Source of the DNA: Allobosea sp. Leaf344
GTDB taxonomy: Bacteria; Pseudomonadota; Alphaproteobacteria; Rhizobiales; Beijerinckiaceae
DNA: 64,000 bases
Direction: 5' to 3'
Assembly: GCF_001426225.1 (NCBI RefSeq)
Contig: NZ_LMRT01000001.1
Span: 661,090 to 725,089 of the forward strand
Shown piece by piece: positions 48,080-57,328 of the stretch (the stretch's first letter is position 1; every line of letters begins with the position of its first letter). The notes below the pieces were generated by a model. The model had not been told where the DNA came from and searched no databases. It was given only the letters and a program-made list of their open reading frames with translations. The translations under genes were made by a program, and so were the position numbers.

Positions 48080-48942
48080 AGATCGCCATCATCGGCCTGG
48101 GCTATTCCGCCGGCTATTTCGCCAGGGAGGCGCAGGCGGCGGGCCATGAGATCATCGGCACGGTGCGCAGCGACGCGAAAGCGCGGGCGCTGACGCAGGC
48201 CGGGCTGCCCACGCTCGTCTTCGACGGCGTCTCGGTGTCGCCCGAGCTGGAGGCGGCGATCCATGCGGCCGATGCCGTGCTGGTCTCGACACAGCCGACC
48301 GCCGATGGCGACCCGGCGCTGGCCTGCCTGGGTGCGGCGCTGTCGGCCGCGCCCGCTCTCGGCTGGATCGGCTATCTCTCGACGATCGGCGTCTATGGCG
48401 ATCATGGCGGCGCCTGGATCGACGAAAGCGCCGCCTGCCAGGCGGGGCCGGGCCGCGCCGGGGCGAGGCTCGCGGTCGACGAGAGCTGGCTCGCCTTCGG
48501 CGCGTACAGCGGCAAGCCGGTGCAGATCTTCCGGCTGTCGGGGATCTATGGGCCCGGGCGCAACGCCATCGTCAATCTGCGCGAGGGCACGGCGCGGCGG
48601 CTGGTCAAGCCGGGCCAGGTCTTCAACCGCATCCATGTCGCGGATATTGCGGGCGTGCTGCTCGCCTCGCTGCGGCAGCCGCGCGCGGGGGCGATCTACA
48701 ACGTCACCGATGACGAGCCGGCGCCGCCGCAGGATGTGGTGAGTTACGCGGCCGCGCTGATCGGCGTGACGCCGCCTCCGGAAATCCCCTATGACCCGGC
48801 GCATCTCTCGCCGATGGCGGCGAGCTTCTACAGCCAGAACAAGCGCGTCTCCAACGCGCTGGTGAAACGCGAATTCGGCTATGCCTTCCGTTACCCCAGC
48901 TATCGCGAAGCCCTGACCGCCCTGGCTGCGGCGGGGGAGTAG
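48076..48942 (+). CDS. NAD(P)-binding epimerase-like protein (YeeZ-like extended SDR)
   Basis: 288 residues. N-terminal nucleotide-binding [18 protein letters not shown] (GxGYxAGxF variant), [19 protein letters not shown] (SDR active-site region), [41 protein letters not shown]. The classical YxxxK is not clear, as in many YeeZ-like members. It overlaps the queG stop (ATGA), completing a GST-queG-SDR unit. The substrate is unknown. Confidence 0.9.
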   Translation: MKIAIIGLGYSAGYFAREAQAAGHEIIGTVRSDAKARALTQAGLPTLVFDGVSVSPELEAAIHAADAVLVSTQPTADGDPALACLGAALSAAPALGWIGYLSTIGVYGDHGGAWIDESAACQAGPGRAGARLAVDESWLAFGAYSGKPVQIFRLSGIYGPGRNAIVNLREGTARRLVKPGQVFNRIHVADIAGVLLASLRQPRAGAIYNVTDDEPAPPQDVVSYAAALIGVTPPPEIPYDPAHLSPMAASFYSQNKRVSNALVKREFGYAFRYPSYREALTALAAAGE

Positions 48943-48970
48943 GCCGGGACGGGGCACGGGCATCGCGCAG

Positions 48971-48984
48971 CGCGGCCAGCCGCG
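48971..48984. terminator. Short hairpin after the queG operon
   Basis: CGCGGC-CA-GCCGCG, a 6-bp perfect inverted repeat in the 105-bp gap between convergent genes. Weak terminator candidate. Confidence 0.35.
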
Positions 48985-49047
48985 GAGCATTCAGGCCGCG
49001 GCGGGTGGCGTCGTCGCTGTTCTAAGCTCCCGGCGCGCGCTCGGCCG

Positions 49048-49992
49048 TCACGCGGCGTAGCGCTGGCCTTCCTCGCCGTAATAATCGACATAGCGCCGGT
49101 CTATCGCCGCGACGGGCAGGATGACGAGCACATCCGTGGTGCCGAATTGCCGATCCACCACGGCGCCGGCGCCGAAGCGGGCGCCCAGCCGCAGATAGCC
49201 TTTGATCAGCGGCGGCATCTGCTTGAGCGCCAGCTTGGCGTCGAGGGTTTCCGCCGGGAGCAGGTCCATGCCGATGCCGCGCGCGCCCTGCGCGGCGCAG
49301 CTCCACGCCCCTTCCGCCCGGGCGTGGTGATGCAGGAAGGACAGGGGCAGAGCCAGCCTCGCGGGGTCGGTGCCGTCGAAGCTGGCGCAGCCGAACATCG
49401 CGTCGATGCGGTGATGGCGGATATAGGCCCAGATGCCGTGCCAGAGCAGCTCCACCGTCTTCTTGGTGCGGTAGGGCGCGAGCACGCAGGAGCGGCCGAG
49501 CTCCAGGAAGCGCAACCCGCCATGCCGCGCGATCATCGGCGCGACGTCGAATTCGCTCTGGGTGTAGAAGCCGCCGAGCCGCGCCGCCGCATCCTGCCGC
49601 ATCAGCCGATAGGTACCGACGACGCGCGGCCTGATGCCGCCGAAGCGGCCGCGCGCGGCGTGGTCGATGACGAGCAGATGGTCGCAGGCCTTGTCGAACC
49701 GGTCGGCATCGCGGCGGAACATCCGCGAGACCACGCCCGGCTTCGCCGACATTTCCTGGTAGAACACCCGGTAGCGCAGGCGCTGGGCCCGCCATATCTC
49801 GCGCGGCCCACGCGCCAGCCGGACCTCCAGCGAACCGCTGCGCCCGAGCGTGCCGGACAGCGCCTCCTCCCGCAGCTCGCCGAAGCGGAAGCCGCCCGGA
49901 ATCAGCATCATCGGCGAGAAGCGCGCCAGGAAAGGCTGCGCGCCCGGGGGGTGATTTGCCGGCTTCGCTCCATCGACGGTCCGAGGCGTCAT
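49048..49992 (-). CDS. olsB: Ornithine N-alpha-acyltransferase-like GNAT acyltransferase (OlsB type)
   Basis: 314 residues. OlsB family landmarks: WRAQRLRYRVFYQEM, FDKACDHLLVIDH, VVGTYRLMRQDAA, FYTQSEFDVAPMI, LELGRSCVLAPYRTKKTVELLW, and DAMFGCASFDGTDP. OlsB joins a 3-hydroxyacyl chain from ACP to ornithine, making lyso-ornithine lipid. The olsA gene for the second acylation, often adjacent, is not present here. The gene name rests on family resemblance; other long-chain N-acyl amino-acid synthases share these motifs. Confidence 0.82.
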   Translation of the reverse strand: MTPRTVDGAKPANHPPGAQPFLARFSPMMLIPGGFRFGELREEALSGTLGRSGSLEVRLARGPREIWRAQRLRYRVFYQEMSAKPGVVSRMFRRDADRFDKACDHLLVIDHAARGRFGGIRPRVVGTYRLMRQDAAARLGGFYTQSEFDVAPMIARHGGLRFLELGRSCVLAPYRTKKTVELLWHGIWAYIRHHRIDAMFGCASFDGTDPARLALPLSFLHHHARAEGAWSCAAQGARGIGMDLLPAETLDAKLALKQMPPLIKGYLRLGARFGAGAVVDRQFGTTDVLVILPVAAIDRRYVDYYGEEGQRYAA

Positions 49993-50104
49993 GCGTCCGT
50001 TCGCCCTGCTGATCTGCCCGCGCCGCCATCTCGCGACGCGGCCACGCTAGCGTCACTGATCTAACAGCTTCGCGACAAAACTGCGTCAGGCTTATGACGC
50101 CGGT

Positions 50105-52192
50105 TCAGGAGCCGGTCGCGACATTGTGCCGGCTCGCGACGCGCTCCAGCCAGCCGGCGAGCACCGCCCGCTCCAGCGGCTTGGCGAGGCAGGCATCCAT
50201 GCCGGCGGCGCGGGCCTCGGCCTGGTCGGCCGCCGAGACATTGGCGGTGACCGCGAGCAGCGGCAGCGGCTCGCTGGTCCTGATCTCGGCCTCCAGGGCG
50301 CGGATCGCCCGCGCGACGGCGAGGCCGTCGAGCTCCGGCATGCGAATATCGAGCAAAACGAGGTCGAGATGCTCCTCCATCCCGCTCAGACTCGCCTCGA
50401 CATGGCGCAGCGCCGCCCGACCGTCCCGCACGCGTACGGCGCGATGGCCGAGCTTCTCGAGCGTACGGGTGGCGAGGAGCGCGTTGATGTCGTTGTCCTC
50501 GGCGACCAGCACCGTCAGCCGGGGCCCCTGCGCGCCGGGCGCCGTGCCGGACGCCTGGCCGGGGTCGCGGCGCGGCGCGGCCTGGGCCGCGGCCGAGAGC
50601 CGCTCATAGAGCGAGCGGGCGCGCACCGGCTTGATCAGGAAGCCGGTGAAGGCCGGGGCGAAGCCGGGCCCGGCCTGGCGCCGCTCGCCCGGGGTGAGCA
50701 GCACCAGCCGCTCGCTCAGCCCGGCACGGCGGGCGGCCTCGGCCAGCTGGAAGGCGCTGTCCTGGCCGAGGGCCCGGTCGATCAGGATGGCGTCGAGGGC
50801 CGGCATCGCGCGCAGGGCGGCGAGGGCCGGCTCGGCGGCATCGCAGCGGATCGCCGTCGCGCCCGCGGCCTCGACCGCCTTGACCAGGAATTGCGGCGCG
50901 AAAGCCCCCGCCGCCGCGATCAGGATGCGCCGCCCCGTCCAGTCCGGGGGCGACAGAGCGGGCGCGGCCTCCGCGACGGCGAGCGGCAGGCTGACGGTGA
51001 AGGTCGCACCGGCGCCCGGCCGGCTTTCGAGCGCGATCGTGCCGCCCATCAGCCCGACCAGCCGCCGGACGATGGCGAGGCCCAGCCCGGTGCCCGAATG
51101 GCTGCGGCTCGCCCCCGTCTCCGCCTGTTCGAACTCCTCGAAGATCGCGGCGTGGCGGCTTTCGGGAATGCCCGGGCCGGTATCGGCGACGGCGATCTCG
51201 ATCCGCCCGTCAGTGTGGTAGAGGCTGATGCCGACGCCGCCCTGCGCCGTGAACTTGACCGCGTTCCCGACGAGGTTGAGCAGGATCTGGCGCAGGCGGT
51301 CGCGGTCTCCGACCAGCCTGGCGGGGAGATCGGGCGCGATCGCGGCGGCGATCTCCAGCCCTTTTTCCTGGGCGCGCGGCGCCATCAGCTCGCATATTGT
51401 CTCGACCAGCTGCGCCGGATCGAAGGGGGCGAGCGCGAGCGCGAGCTTGCCGGCCTCGACCTTGGCGACATCGAGAATATCGTCGACCAGCGACAGCAGC
51501 GCCTCCCCGGAGGTGCGCAGGGCGCCGACATAGGTCGCCTGTTCCGGGTCCAGCGCGGTATCGCCGAGCAGATCCGCCATGCCCAGAATCCCGTTCAGCG
51601 GCGTGCGGAATTCATGGCTGACGGTGGCGAGGAAGCGGGATTTGGCCTCGCTGGCGCTTTCGGCGCGGGCGCGCGCCTCGACCAAAGCCTGTTCGCTGGC
51701 GATCCGGGCGGAGATGTCGCGCCCGACGCGCTGCAGCACGGTCTTGCCCAGCGCCACCGGGACCACCGTCTCGACCCAGGAGATCCAGCGCTCGCCCTGC
51801 GGCGTCGCGAGCCGCTCGTCGAAGACTCGCGCGCCGCCCTCCAGCGCCTGGGCGGCGCGGGCCTCGAGGCGCTGCGGCTCGAGCCGGCTGCCGACCACAT
51901 CGGCTTCGGCGAGGCCGAGCAGCCCGGCATAGGCGGCGTTGGCGTAGACGATGCGGCCGTCATCGCGCCGGACGATCAGATCGCCCTGCGCCTCGATCAG
52001 GCTGCGATAGCGCTCCTCGCTGTCAGCCAGCGCCCAGAGCCGGTCGTTCAGCGTCTCGATATCCAGCAGCAGCGCATCGGCCTGCCGCGCGATCCGGTTG
52101 CGCTGGCGCAGGGCGACGACCAGCGCCGTCGCCGCCGAAAGCACCAGCAGCGACGCGACGATGGCGACCGAGGACAGTGGCAGCAGATCCAT
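50105..52192 (-). CDS. Hybrid sensor histidine kinase with PAS and two receiver domains
   Basis: 695 residues. One N-terminal helix (about 8-29), a coiled segment, PAS about 58-170 (SEERYRSLIEAQGDLIVRR), HisKA with SHEFRTPLNGILG (phospho-acceptor His193), HATPase with NLVGNAVKFT, DTGPGIP and GTGLGL, then a degenerate receiver (about 425-535; AILIDRALGQ) and an intact receiver with LLDIRMPELDG (Asp615) and the TAN and AKP contacts. No periplasmic loop is apparent, so sensing is probably cytosolic through PAS. No response-regulator or phosphotransferase gene adjoins it. Confidence 0.94.
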   Translation of the reverse strand: MDLLPLSSVAIVASLLVLSAATALVVALRQRNRIARQADALLLDIETLNDRLWALADSEERYRSLIEAQGDLIVRRDDGRIVYANAAYAGLLGLAEADVVGSRLEPQRLEARAAQALEGGARVFDERLATPQGERWISWVETVVPVALGKTVLQRVGRDISARIASEQALVEARARAESASEAKSRFLATVSHEFRTPLNGILGMADLLGDTALDPEQATYVGALRTSGEALLSLVDDILDVAKVEAGKLALALAPFDPAQLVETICELMAPRAQEKGLEIAAAIAPDLPARLVGDRDRLRQILLNLVGNAVKFTAQGGVGISLYHTDGRIEIAVADTGPGIPESRHAAIFEEFEQAETGASRSHSGTGLGLAIVRRLVGLMGGTIALESRPGAGATFTVSLPLAVAEAAPALSPPDWTGRRILIAAAGAFAPQFLVKAVEAAGATAIRCDAAEPALAALRAMPALDAILIDRALGQDSAFQLAEAARRAGLSERLVLLTPGERRQAGPGFAPAFTGFLIKPVRARSLYERLSAAAQAAPRRDPGQASGTAPGAQGPRLTVLVAEDNDINALLATRTLEKLGHRAVRVRDGRAALRHVEASLSGMEEHLDLVLLDIRMPELDGLAVARAIRALEAEIRTSEPLPLLAVTANVSAADQAEARAAGMDACLAKPLERAVLAGWLERVASRHNVATGS

Positions 52193-52315
52193 GGCGTTAG
52201 AGTAGCAGCCGCGCGTTGAAGAACCGTTCGACCTTGACGCGAATTGTCCGGGCCGTAGCGCAGGATCGGTTAACCCTGCCGCTCCCGCCGGGCTGCGGGC
52301 GGGCGCCGGTCGGGA

Positions 52316-53854
52316 TCAGGCGGCGCGGGACGGCTGGTCGATGCGCGAGCGATAGGACAGCGCCTCCGCCAGATGGATGCGCAGCACCCGGTCGTCGCCA
52401 TCCAGATCGGCCAGTGTGCGCGCGACCTTGAGCACGCGGTGATAGGCGCGCGCCGTGAGGCGCATGGTGTCGGCCGCCTCGCGCAGCAGGGACAGCCCCG
52501 CCTTGTCCGGCCGCGCGATTTCGTCCAGCACATTGGCCGGACAAGCGGCATTGGTGGTGACGAGCGGCAAGCCGAGCGCCCGGTAGCGCGCCGACTGCCG
52601 GCCGCGGGCCGCGGCCACCCGTTCCGCCACCCCGGCCGATGCCTCGCCCGCCGGGGGCAGCAGCAGATCCGCGGCGGTGACAGCCGGGACCTCGATGGTG
52701 ATGTCGATGCGGTCGAGCAGCGGCCCGGAGATCCGCGCCTGGTACTGCGCCATGCAGCGTTCGTTGGGCTGGCGCCGGCAGGCGAAGCCGGGCTCGGTGG
52801 CGCGGCCGCAGCGGCAGGGATTCATCGCCGCGACGAGCTGGAACCGCGCGGGATAGACGGCGCGATGATTGGCCCGCGAGATCAGGACGTCGCCGGTCTC
52901 CATCGGCTGGCGCAGCGCATCCAGAACCGGCGCCTGGAATTCCGGCAGCTCGTCGAGGAAGAGCACGCCGTGATGGGCGAGCGAGACCTCGCCCGGCCGG
53001 GCCTGGGCACCGCCGCCGACGAGCGCGGCCATCGAGGCGGAATGATGTGGCGCCCGGAACGGGCGGCGGTCGGTCAGTGCGCCCTCGGCGAGCTGGCCGG
53101 CCACCGACAGCACCATCGACAGCTCCAGCAATTCGCGCGGATCGAGCGGCGGCAGGATCGACGGCAGCCGACTCGCCAGCATGGATTTGCCGGCGCCGGG
53201 AGGACCTGCAAGCAGGAGATTATGCGCGCCGGCCGCGGCGATTTCCAGCACCCGCTTGGCGCCCTCCTGACCACGGACATCGGCGAGATCCGGCAGCGGG
53301 CCCGCCTGCCGTGCCACCGCCGGCTCCGGGCGGGCCATCACCTGCGTGCCCTTGATATGATTGGCGAGCTGGATCAGCGAGCGGGGCGCCAGGATGTCGA
53401 TATCGGCCGCGGCCCAGGCCGCTTCCGGCCCGGTTGCGGCCGGGCAGATCAGCCCCTGCCCCCGCGCATAGGCGGCGATGGCGGCGGGCAGCACGCCGGC
53501 GACGGCGGTGATCGACCCGTCCAGCGCCAGCTCGCCCAGCACCGTATAGCCGGCGAGCGCATCGGCCGGGATCGCGCCGATCGCGGCCATCACCCCGAGC
53601 GCGATCGGGAGGTCGTAATGGCTGCCTTCCTTGGGCAGGTCGGCCGGGGCGAGATTGACGGTGATCCGCTTGGCCGGGAGCGCCAGCCCGGAGGCGATCA
53701 GCGCCGCCCTGACCCGCTCACGGCTTTCCGCCACCGCCTTGTCCGGCAGGCCGACCAGGACGAAGTTCACATTGCCGGGCGTGACCTGCACCTGCACATC
53801 GACCGCCCGGGCCTCGATGCCCTCGAAAGCGACCGTCGCGACCCGCGTGACCAT
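52316..53854 (-). CDS. comM: YifB/ComM-family Mg-chelatase-like AAA ATPase
   Basis: 512 residues. N-terminal Lon-protease-like fold region (VDVQVQVTPGNVNFVLVGLP, NLAPADLPKEGSHYDLPIAL), Walker A GPPGAGKS (217-224), Walker B GVLFLDELPEF, and the C-terminal CxCG segment NPCRCG and RISGPLLDRIDI. ComM is a hexameric branch-migration helicase that helps integrate incoming DNA during natural transformation. Start at 53854. Co-oriented with the histidine kinase but 123 bp apart. Confidence 0.95.
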   Translation of the reverse strand: MVTRVATVAFEGIEARAVDVQVQVTPGNVNFVLVGLPDKAVAESRERVRAALIASGLALPAKRITVNLAPADLPKEGSHYDLPIALGVMAAIGAIPADALAGYTVLGELALDGSITAVAGVLPAAIAAYARGQGLICPAATGPEAAWAAADIDILAPRSLIQLANHIKGTQVMARPEPAVARQAGPLPDLADVRGQEGAKRVLEIAAAGAHNLLLAGPPGAGKSMLASRLPSILPPLDPRELLELSMVLSVAGQLAEGALTDRRPFRAPHHSASMAALVGGGAQARPGEVSLAHHGVLFLDELPEFQAPVLDALRQPMETGDVLISRANHRAVYPARFQLVAAMNPCRCGRATEPGFACRRQPNERCMAQYQARISGPLLDRIDITIEVPAVTAADLLLPPAGEASAGVAERVAAARGRQSARYRALGLPLVTTNAACPANVLDEIARPDKAGLSLLREAADTMRLTARAYHRVLKVARTLADLDGDDRVLRIHLAEALSYRSRIDQPSRAA

Positions 53855-54008
53855 GTACCCACTCCTGACCCAAGGTCAGGATAGCAGGCCGGGCGCCAGC
53901 CGCAAGAACGGATGGCGAACTCGCAACGTCACGCGCTCCCATATCGGGAGGCAGGCAAGGGATTGATCTATCGAGAGCAAGGTCGTGACCGGGCAAGCCG
54001 AAGAACGA

Positions 54009-54935
54009 TCAAGCCTGCGTTTTTGCCTTCAATCTCAATCTTTCGAGAATGATGACTGGCAGGAGCACGAAAGCTACACCGACGATCTGCGTCAGGTTGA
54101 GGCGGTCACCGAGGAAAACAAAACCGAGCACCACACCCGTAACAGGGGTCGAGAGTTCAAGTATTGATGCATAGCTCACCGACACATGTTTGAGGCCTTT
54201 GTAGAATGCCCAGGTCGGAACCGTGACAGTCAGAAATGCGAGGACCAAAACAGTCGGAAGGAACGGCGCCGCATAGGGCCATTCGCTCACAGTCGTCGAA
54301 TACTCTGCAAAATCGACGACGGGCATGACGAGGGTCGATCCGATGAAGTACCGGAAGAAAGTCAGCTGGGAGGCGGAAGGTGGATTCGCCATCATCGATA
54401 GGCGTTTGCCAAACACCCCACTGATTGCCCAACCCAGCGAGCTGGCGAGCGCTGCAAGCAAACCAAAAACTGTTGCGTGAGCGGTTTCAAAAATGGCGAG
54501 AGGGTTAGGTATGGCGACCAAACACGCTCCCAAAATCGCAAGAATAGATAAGATAATCTCGGCTCTCGTCAGTCGCTCCTTTAAGAAGATTTAGGCCATA
54601 ATCAGCACGAAGACGGGTTGCAATTTCCCGACGATGCTGGCCACCGAAAGACTCAATTGGTCGATAGCAGCGTAGAGCATCGTAGTGCCGACTGTGGTTC
54701 CGAAAAACCCCAACCCTAAATACATCCATGGTGCACGCTTAAAAGTGTCGAACAGCGCAACGGGCCTGCTCCAAACCACGAATAGAGTCAGGCAAACGCA
54801 CATCGAATTGACTACGTTAAGAAACGTCGGGCTTATGTATCCTAAGAAAACCTTCTTTGTAAACGCGGAAAAACCCCAAAGAATTCCTGCCACTATAATA
54901 AGCAAAGGCCCGCGAGCAAAACCATTTTCTGTCAT
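54009..54935 (-). pseudogene. EamA/DMT-family transporter gene interrupted by one in-frame stop
   Basis: The frame runs from ATG 54935 (MTENGFARGPLLIIVAGILW) to a TAA at 54591-54593, then continues in the same frame to 54009. Across the stop the sequence reads LQPVFVLIMA-stop-IFLKERLTRAEIIL, which is the normal end of the first EamA repeat, so a single nonsense change has broken a protein of about 308 residues with ten helices. The second half (VPTWAFYKGLKHVSVSYASI, FVFLGDRLNLTQIVGVAFVL) is intact and lacks indels. Base composition is near 50% G+C, far below its neighbours, suggesting acquired DNA. Confidence 0.85.
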
Positions 54936-55002
54936 TGACGTAGTCCAATGCGCAGATTGCGGCGTAGATTAGCGGAGTGCGGGCCTCGTCTGGGGTTGGA
55001 AG

Positions 55003-57168
55003 TCAGGCGGCCTTGAGGGCGCGACCGCGGGCCAGCACCTGCCGCAGCAGCACCGGCGCCGCGAGCACCGCGCTGATCAGCGCGCCGGTGGGCGTCGCCA
55101 CGATCATCGGCAGCGCCGCCAGCGCGATGAGCAGGCGCTCCCACATCGCCAGAGGCGCGAGAAGCCAGCCGGCGAAGGCGGCCGAGAGGAAGGTGATGCT
55201 GGTCAGGCAGGCGATGGTCGAGCCGATCAGCTCCGTCCAGGTGAAACCCGGCGCCATGATCAGCATCGAGGGCGAGAAGACGAAGACGAAGGGCACCAGC
55301 ACCTTGCCGAGCGCCAGGCGGAAGGCGGTATTGCCGGTGCGGAACGGATCCGCCCCCGCCATGCTCGCCCCGGCATAGGCGGCGATGGCGACGGGCGGCG
55401 TGATGTCCGCCAGCACGCCGTAATAGAAGACGAAGAAATGCGCGACGAGCGGGTTGACGCCGAGCATGCCCAGCGCCGGGGCCGCGACCGTGACCATGAT
55501 GATGTAGTTCGCCGTGGTCGGCACGCCGCAGCCGAGCAGGATGCAGACGGCGCCGGTCAGCACGAGCGTGAAGAACAGCGTCGCCGCCTTCACGTCGAAG
55601 GGGAAGAAGGGGATCAGGTCGGAGACGCCGCGCGCCCATTGATCGGCGAGCGAGGTGACGATCCAGGAGATCTTGAAGCCGACCCCGGTCAGCGTGACCA
55701 CGCCGACGATGATGCCGACCGTGGCCGCCGCGGCGCCGACGCCGATGGCGTATTTCGCGCCGAGGATGAAGGCGTCGACCATGTCGCGCGCGCGCTCGCG
55801 GCCCTCCTGCGTGCGCATCAGCACGCCATGCGCCATCACCGCGAAGGCGGCGAGGGTGAAGGCGAGATTGACGCCGGGCACGCGCAGGAATTCGGTCGGC
55901 GCGGCGATGCCGATGGCCAAAGCGAAGACCAGCGCCGAGGCGGCGCGGTGCTGCGCCAGCCCGACGAGCATGCAGCCGGTGATGCCCCAGAAGGCGGCGA
56001 GATAGGGGGTGTAGCCGGTGAACAGCACCATGATCAGCGCGAAGAGCGGCGCGATGGTCGGCCAATCCCGGGCGAAGACCTCGCTCAGCTTCGGCGCGTC
56101 GGCATCGGTCATGCCCTGCATGCCGGTGCGCTTCGCCTCGAAATGCACCTGCATCAGCACGCCGAAGAAATGCATGAAGGCCGGGATCACCGCGGCGATG
56201 ACGATGGTGGCGTAGGGAAGATTGAGGAACTCGACCATCAGGAAGGCGGCGGCGCCCATGATCGGCGGGGTGATCTGCCCGCCCGTGGCCGCGGTCGATT
56301 CGACCGCCGCCGCGAAATGGCGCTGGTAGCCGAGGCGGATCATCATCGGGATGGTCAGCGAGCCGACGGTCACGGTGTTGGCGACCGACGAGCCCGAGAT
56401 CATGCCGAACAGGGCCGAGCCGAAGATCGAGACTTTGGCAGGTCCGCCTGCGAAGCGCCCGGCCACCGCCGCCGCCAGGCCGAGGAAGAGCCGGCCGAGG
56501 CCGATGCGGGTGGCAAGCACGCCGAACAGCACGAAATGGAAGACATAGGTGGCGACGACGCCGAGCGCGACGCCATAGACGCCCTGGCTGGTGAGATAGA
56601 GATGGTTGACGAGGTTCGACCAGCTCGCCCCGGGATGCAGGAAGATGCCGGGAAACCAGTTGCCGAAGATCGCATAGACCATGGCGAAGAGCGCGATCAG
56701 CGGCAGGCCCCAGCCGATGGCGCGGCGCGTCGCCTCGATCATCAGGATGATGGTGATCGAGCCCATCACCACGTCGAGCGTCGAGGGATTGCCGATCCGG
56801 AAGACCATGTCCTCGAAGATCCACGGCACATAGAGGCTGGAGATCGCGACCGCCACGGCGAAGAACCAGTCGATCAGCGGAATGCCGCCCGGCCGCAGGG
56901 CCGTCGACGGGTGCAGCCGGCGCCCGTCGCCCTTGCTGTAGGAGAAGACCAGGAAGATCAGCCCGAGCACGAAGGCGAGGTGGATGCCGCGATGCGTCGT
57001 CTCCCGCATCAGCCCGAAGCCGGCGGTGTAGTAATGGAAGGCGGAGAGCGCCAGCAGCAGCGCCCCGACGATCAGCGAGGTGCCGTGCGGCACCTTGCGG
57101 AACTGCATTTCCGGATCGAGCTCTTCCTCGAGCTGGGCGAGTTCGGCGGCGCTGGGGGTGAGGGTCAT
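55003..57168 (-). CDS. TRAP (TAXI-type) transporter fused 4TM/12TM permease
   Basis: 721 residues with the small and large permease units fused, as is usual for TAXI systems. Large-subunit features: FGSALFGMISGSSVANTVTVG, ESTAATGGQITPPIMGAAAF, LGCGVPTTANYI, and DITPPVAIAAYAGA. Start at ATG 57168 gives a charged cytosolic N-terminus (AELAQLEEELDPEMQFRKVP); the upstream extension is non-homologous. Works with the TAXI binding protein encoded 160 bp upstream. Many family members move glutamate or other dicarboxylates, but the ligand is unknown here. Confidence 0.93.
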   Translation of the reverse strand: MTLTPSAAELAQLEEELDPEMQFRKVPHGTSLIVGALLLALSAFHYYTAGFGLMRETTHRGIHLAFVLGLIFLVFSYSKGDGRRLHPSTALRPGGIPLIDWFFAVAVAISSLYVPWIFEDMVFRIGNPSTLDVVMGSITIILMIEATRRAIGWGLPLIALFAMVYAIFGNWFPGIFLHPGASWSNLVNHLYLTSQGVYGVALGVVATYVFHFVLFGVLATRIGLGRLFLGLAAAVAGRFAGGPAKVSIFGSALFGMISGSSVANTVTVGSLTIPMMIRLGYQRHFAAAVESTAATGGQITPPIMGAAAFLMVEFLNLPYATIVIAAVIPAFMHFFGVLMQVHFEAKRTGMQGMTDADAPKLSEVFARDWPTIAPLFALIMVLFTGYTPYLAAFWGITGCMLVGLAQHRAASALVFALAIGIAAPTEFLRVPGVNLAFTLAAFAVMAHGVLMRTQEGRERARDMVDAFILGAKYAIGVGAAAATVGIIVGVVTLTGVGFKISWIVTSLADQWARGVSDLIPFFPFDVKAATLFFTLVLTGAVCILLGCGVPTTANYIIMVTVAAPALGMLGVNPLVAHFFVFYYGVLADITPPVAIAAYAGASMAGADPFRTGNTAFRLALGKVLVPFVFVFSPSMLIMAPGFTWTELIGSTIACLTSITFLSAAFAGWLLAPLAMWERLLIALAALPMIVATPTGALISAVLAAPVLLRQVLARGRALKAA

Positions 57169-57234
57169 GGCAGGCTCCGCCCGGCCTTGCGTCCTGGCCG
57201 GACGGGCGGGGTGAGGGAAGAATGAAGCGGGAAA

Positions 57235-57306
57235 GGGCCGCGACGGCGGCGCGGCCCTCATCGTCCGGTCGGTGGCCGCCCCCCCTCCCGACGGGGAGAC
57301 GGACGA
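57235..57306 (-). terminator. Hairpins between TAXI binding-protein and fused permease genes
   Basis: In transcript order, a long-range stem pairs 57300-57306 with 57261-57267 (TCGTCCG / CGGACGA) with an inner GTCGG/CCGAC pair. Then GGGCCGCG-ACGGCGG-CGCGGCCC (57235-57257) forms a perfect 8-bp stem followed by TTTCCC on the minus strand. The position matches the hairpins in the other two TRAP operons. Confidence 0.6.
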
Positions 57307-57328
57307 CCGCGAAAAAAACCGCTGCGGC

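Noticed and set aside
53855..54008. Insertion-sequence ends flanking the low-GC EamA pseudogene
   Set aside because: I saw no terminal inverted repeats, target-site duplication or transposase remnants on either side.
55438..57225. 595-codon plus-strand frame opposite the fused TRAP permease
   Set aside because: Same kind of His/Asp/Arg-rich shadow; the permease motifs are on the other strand.
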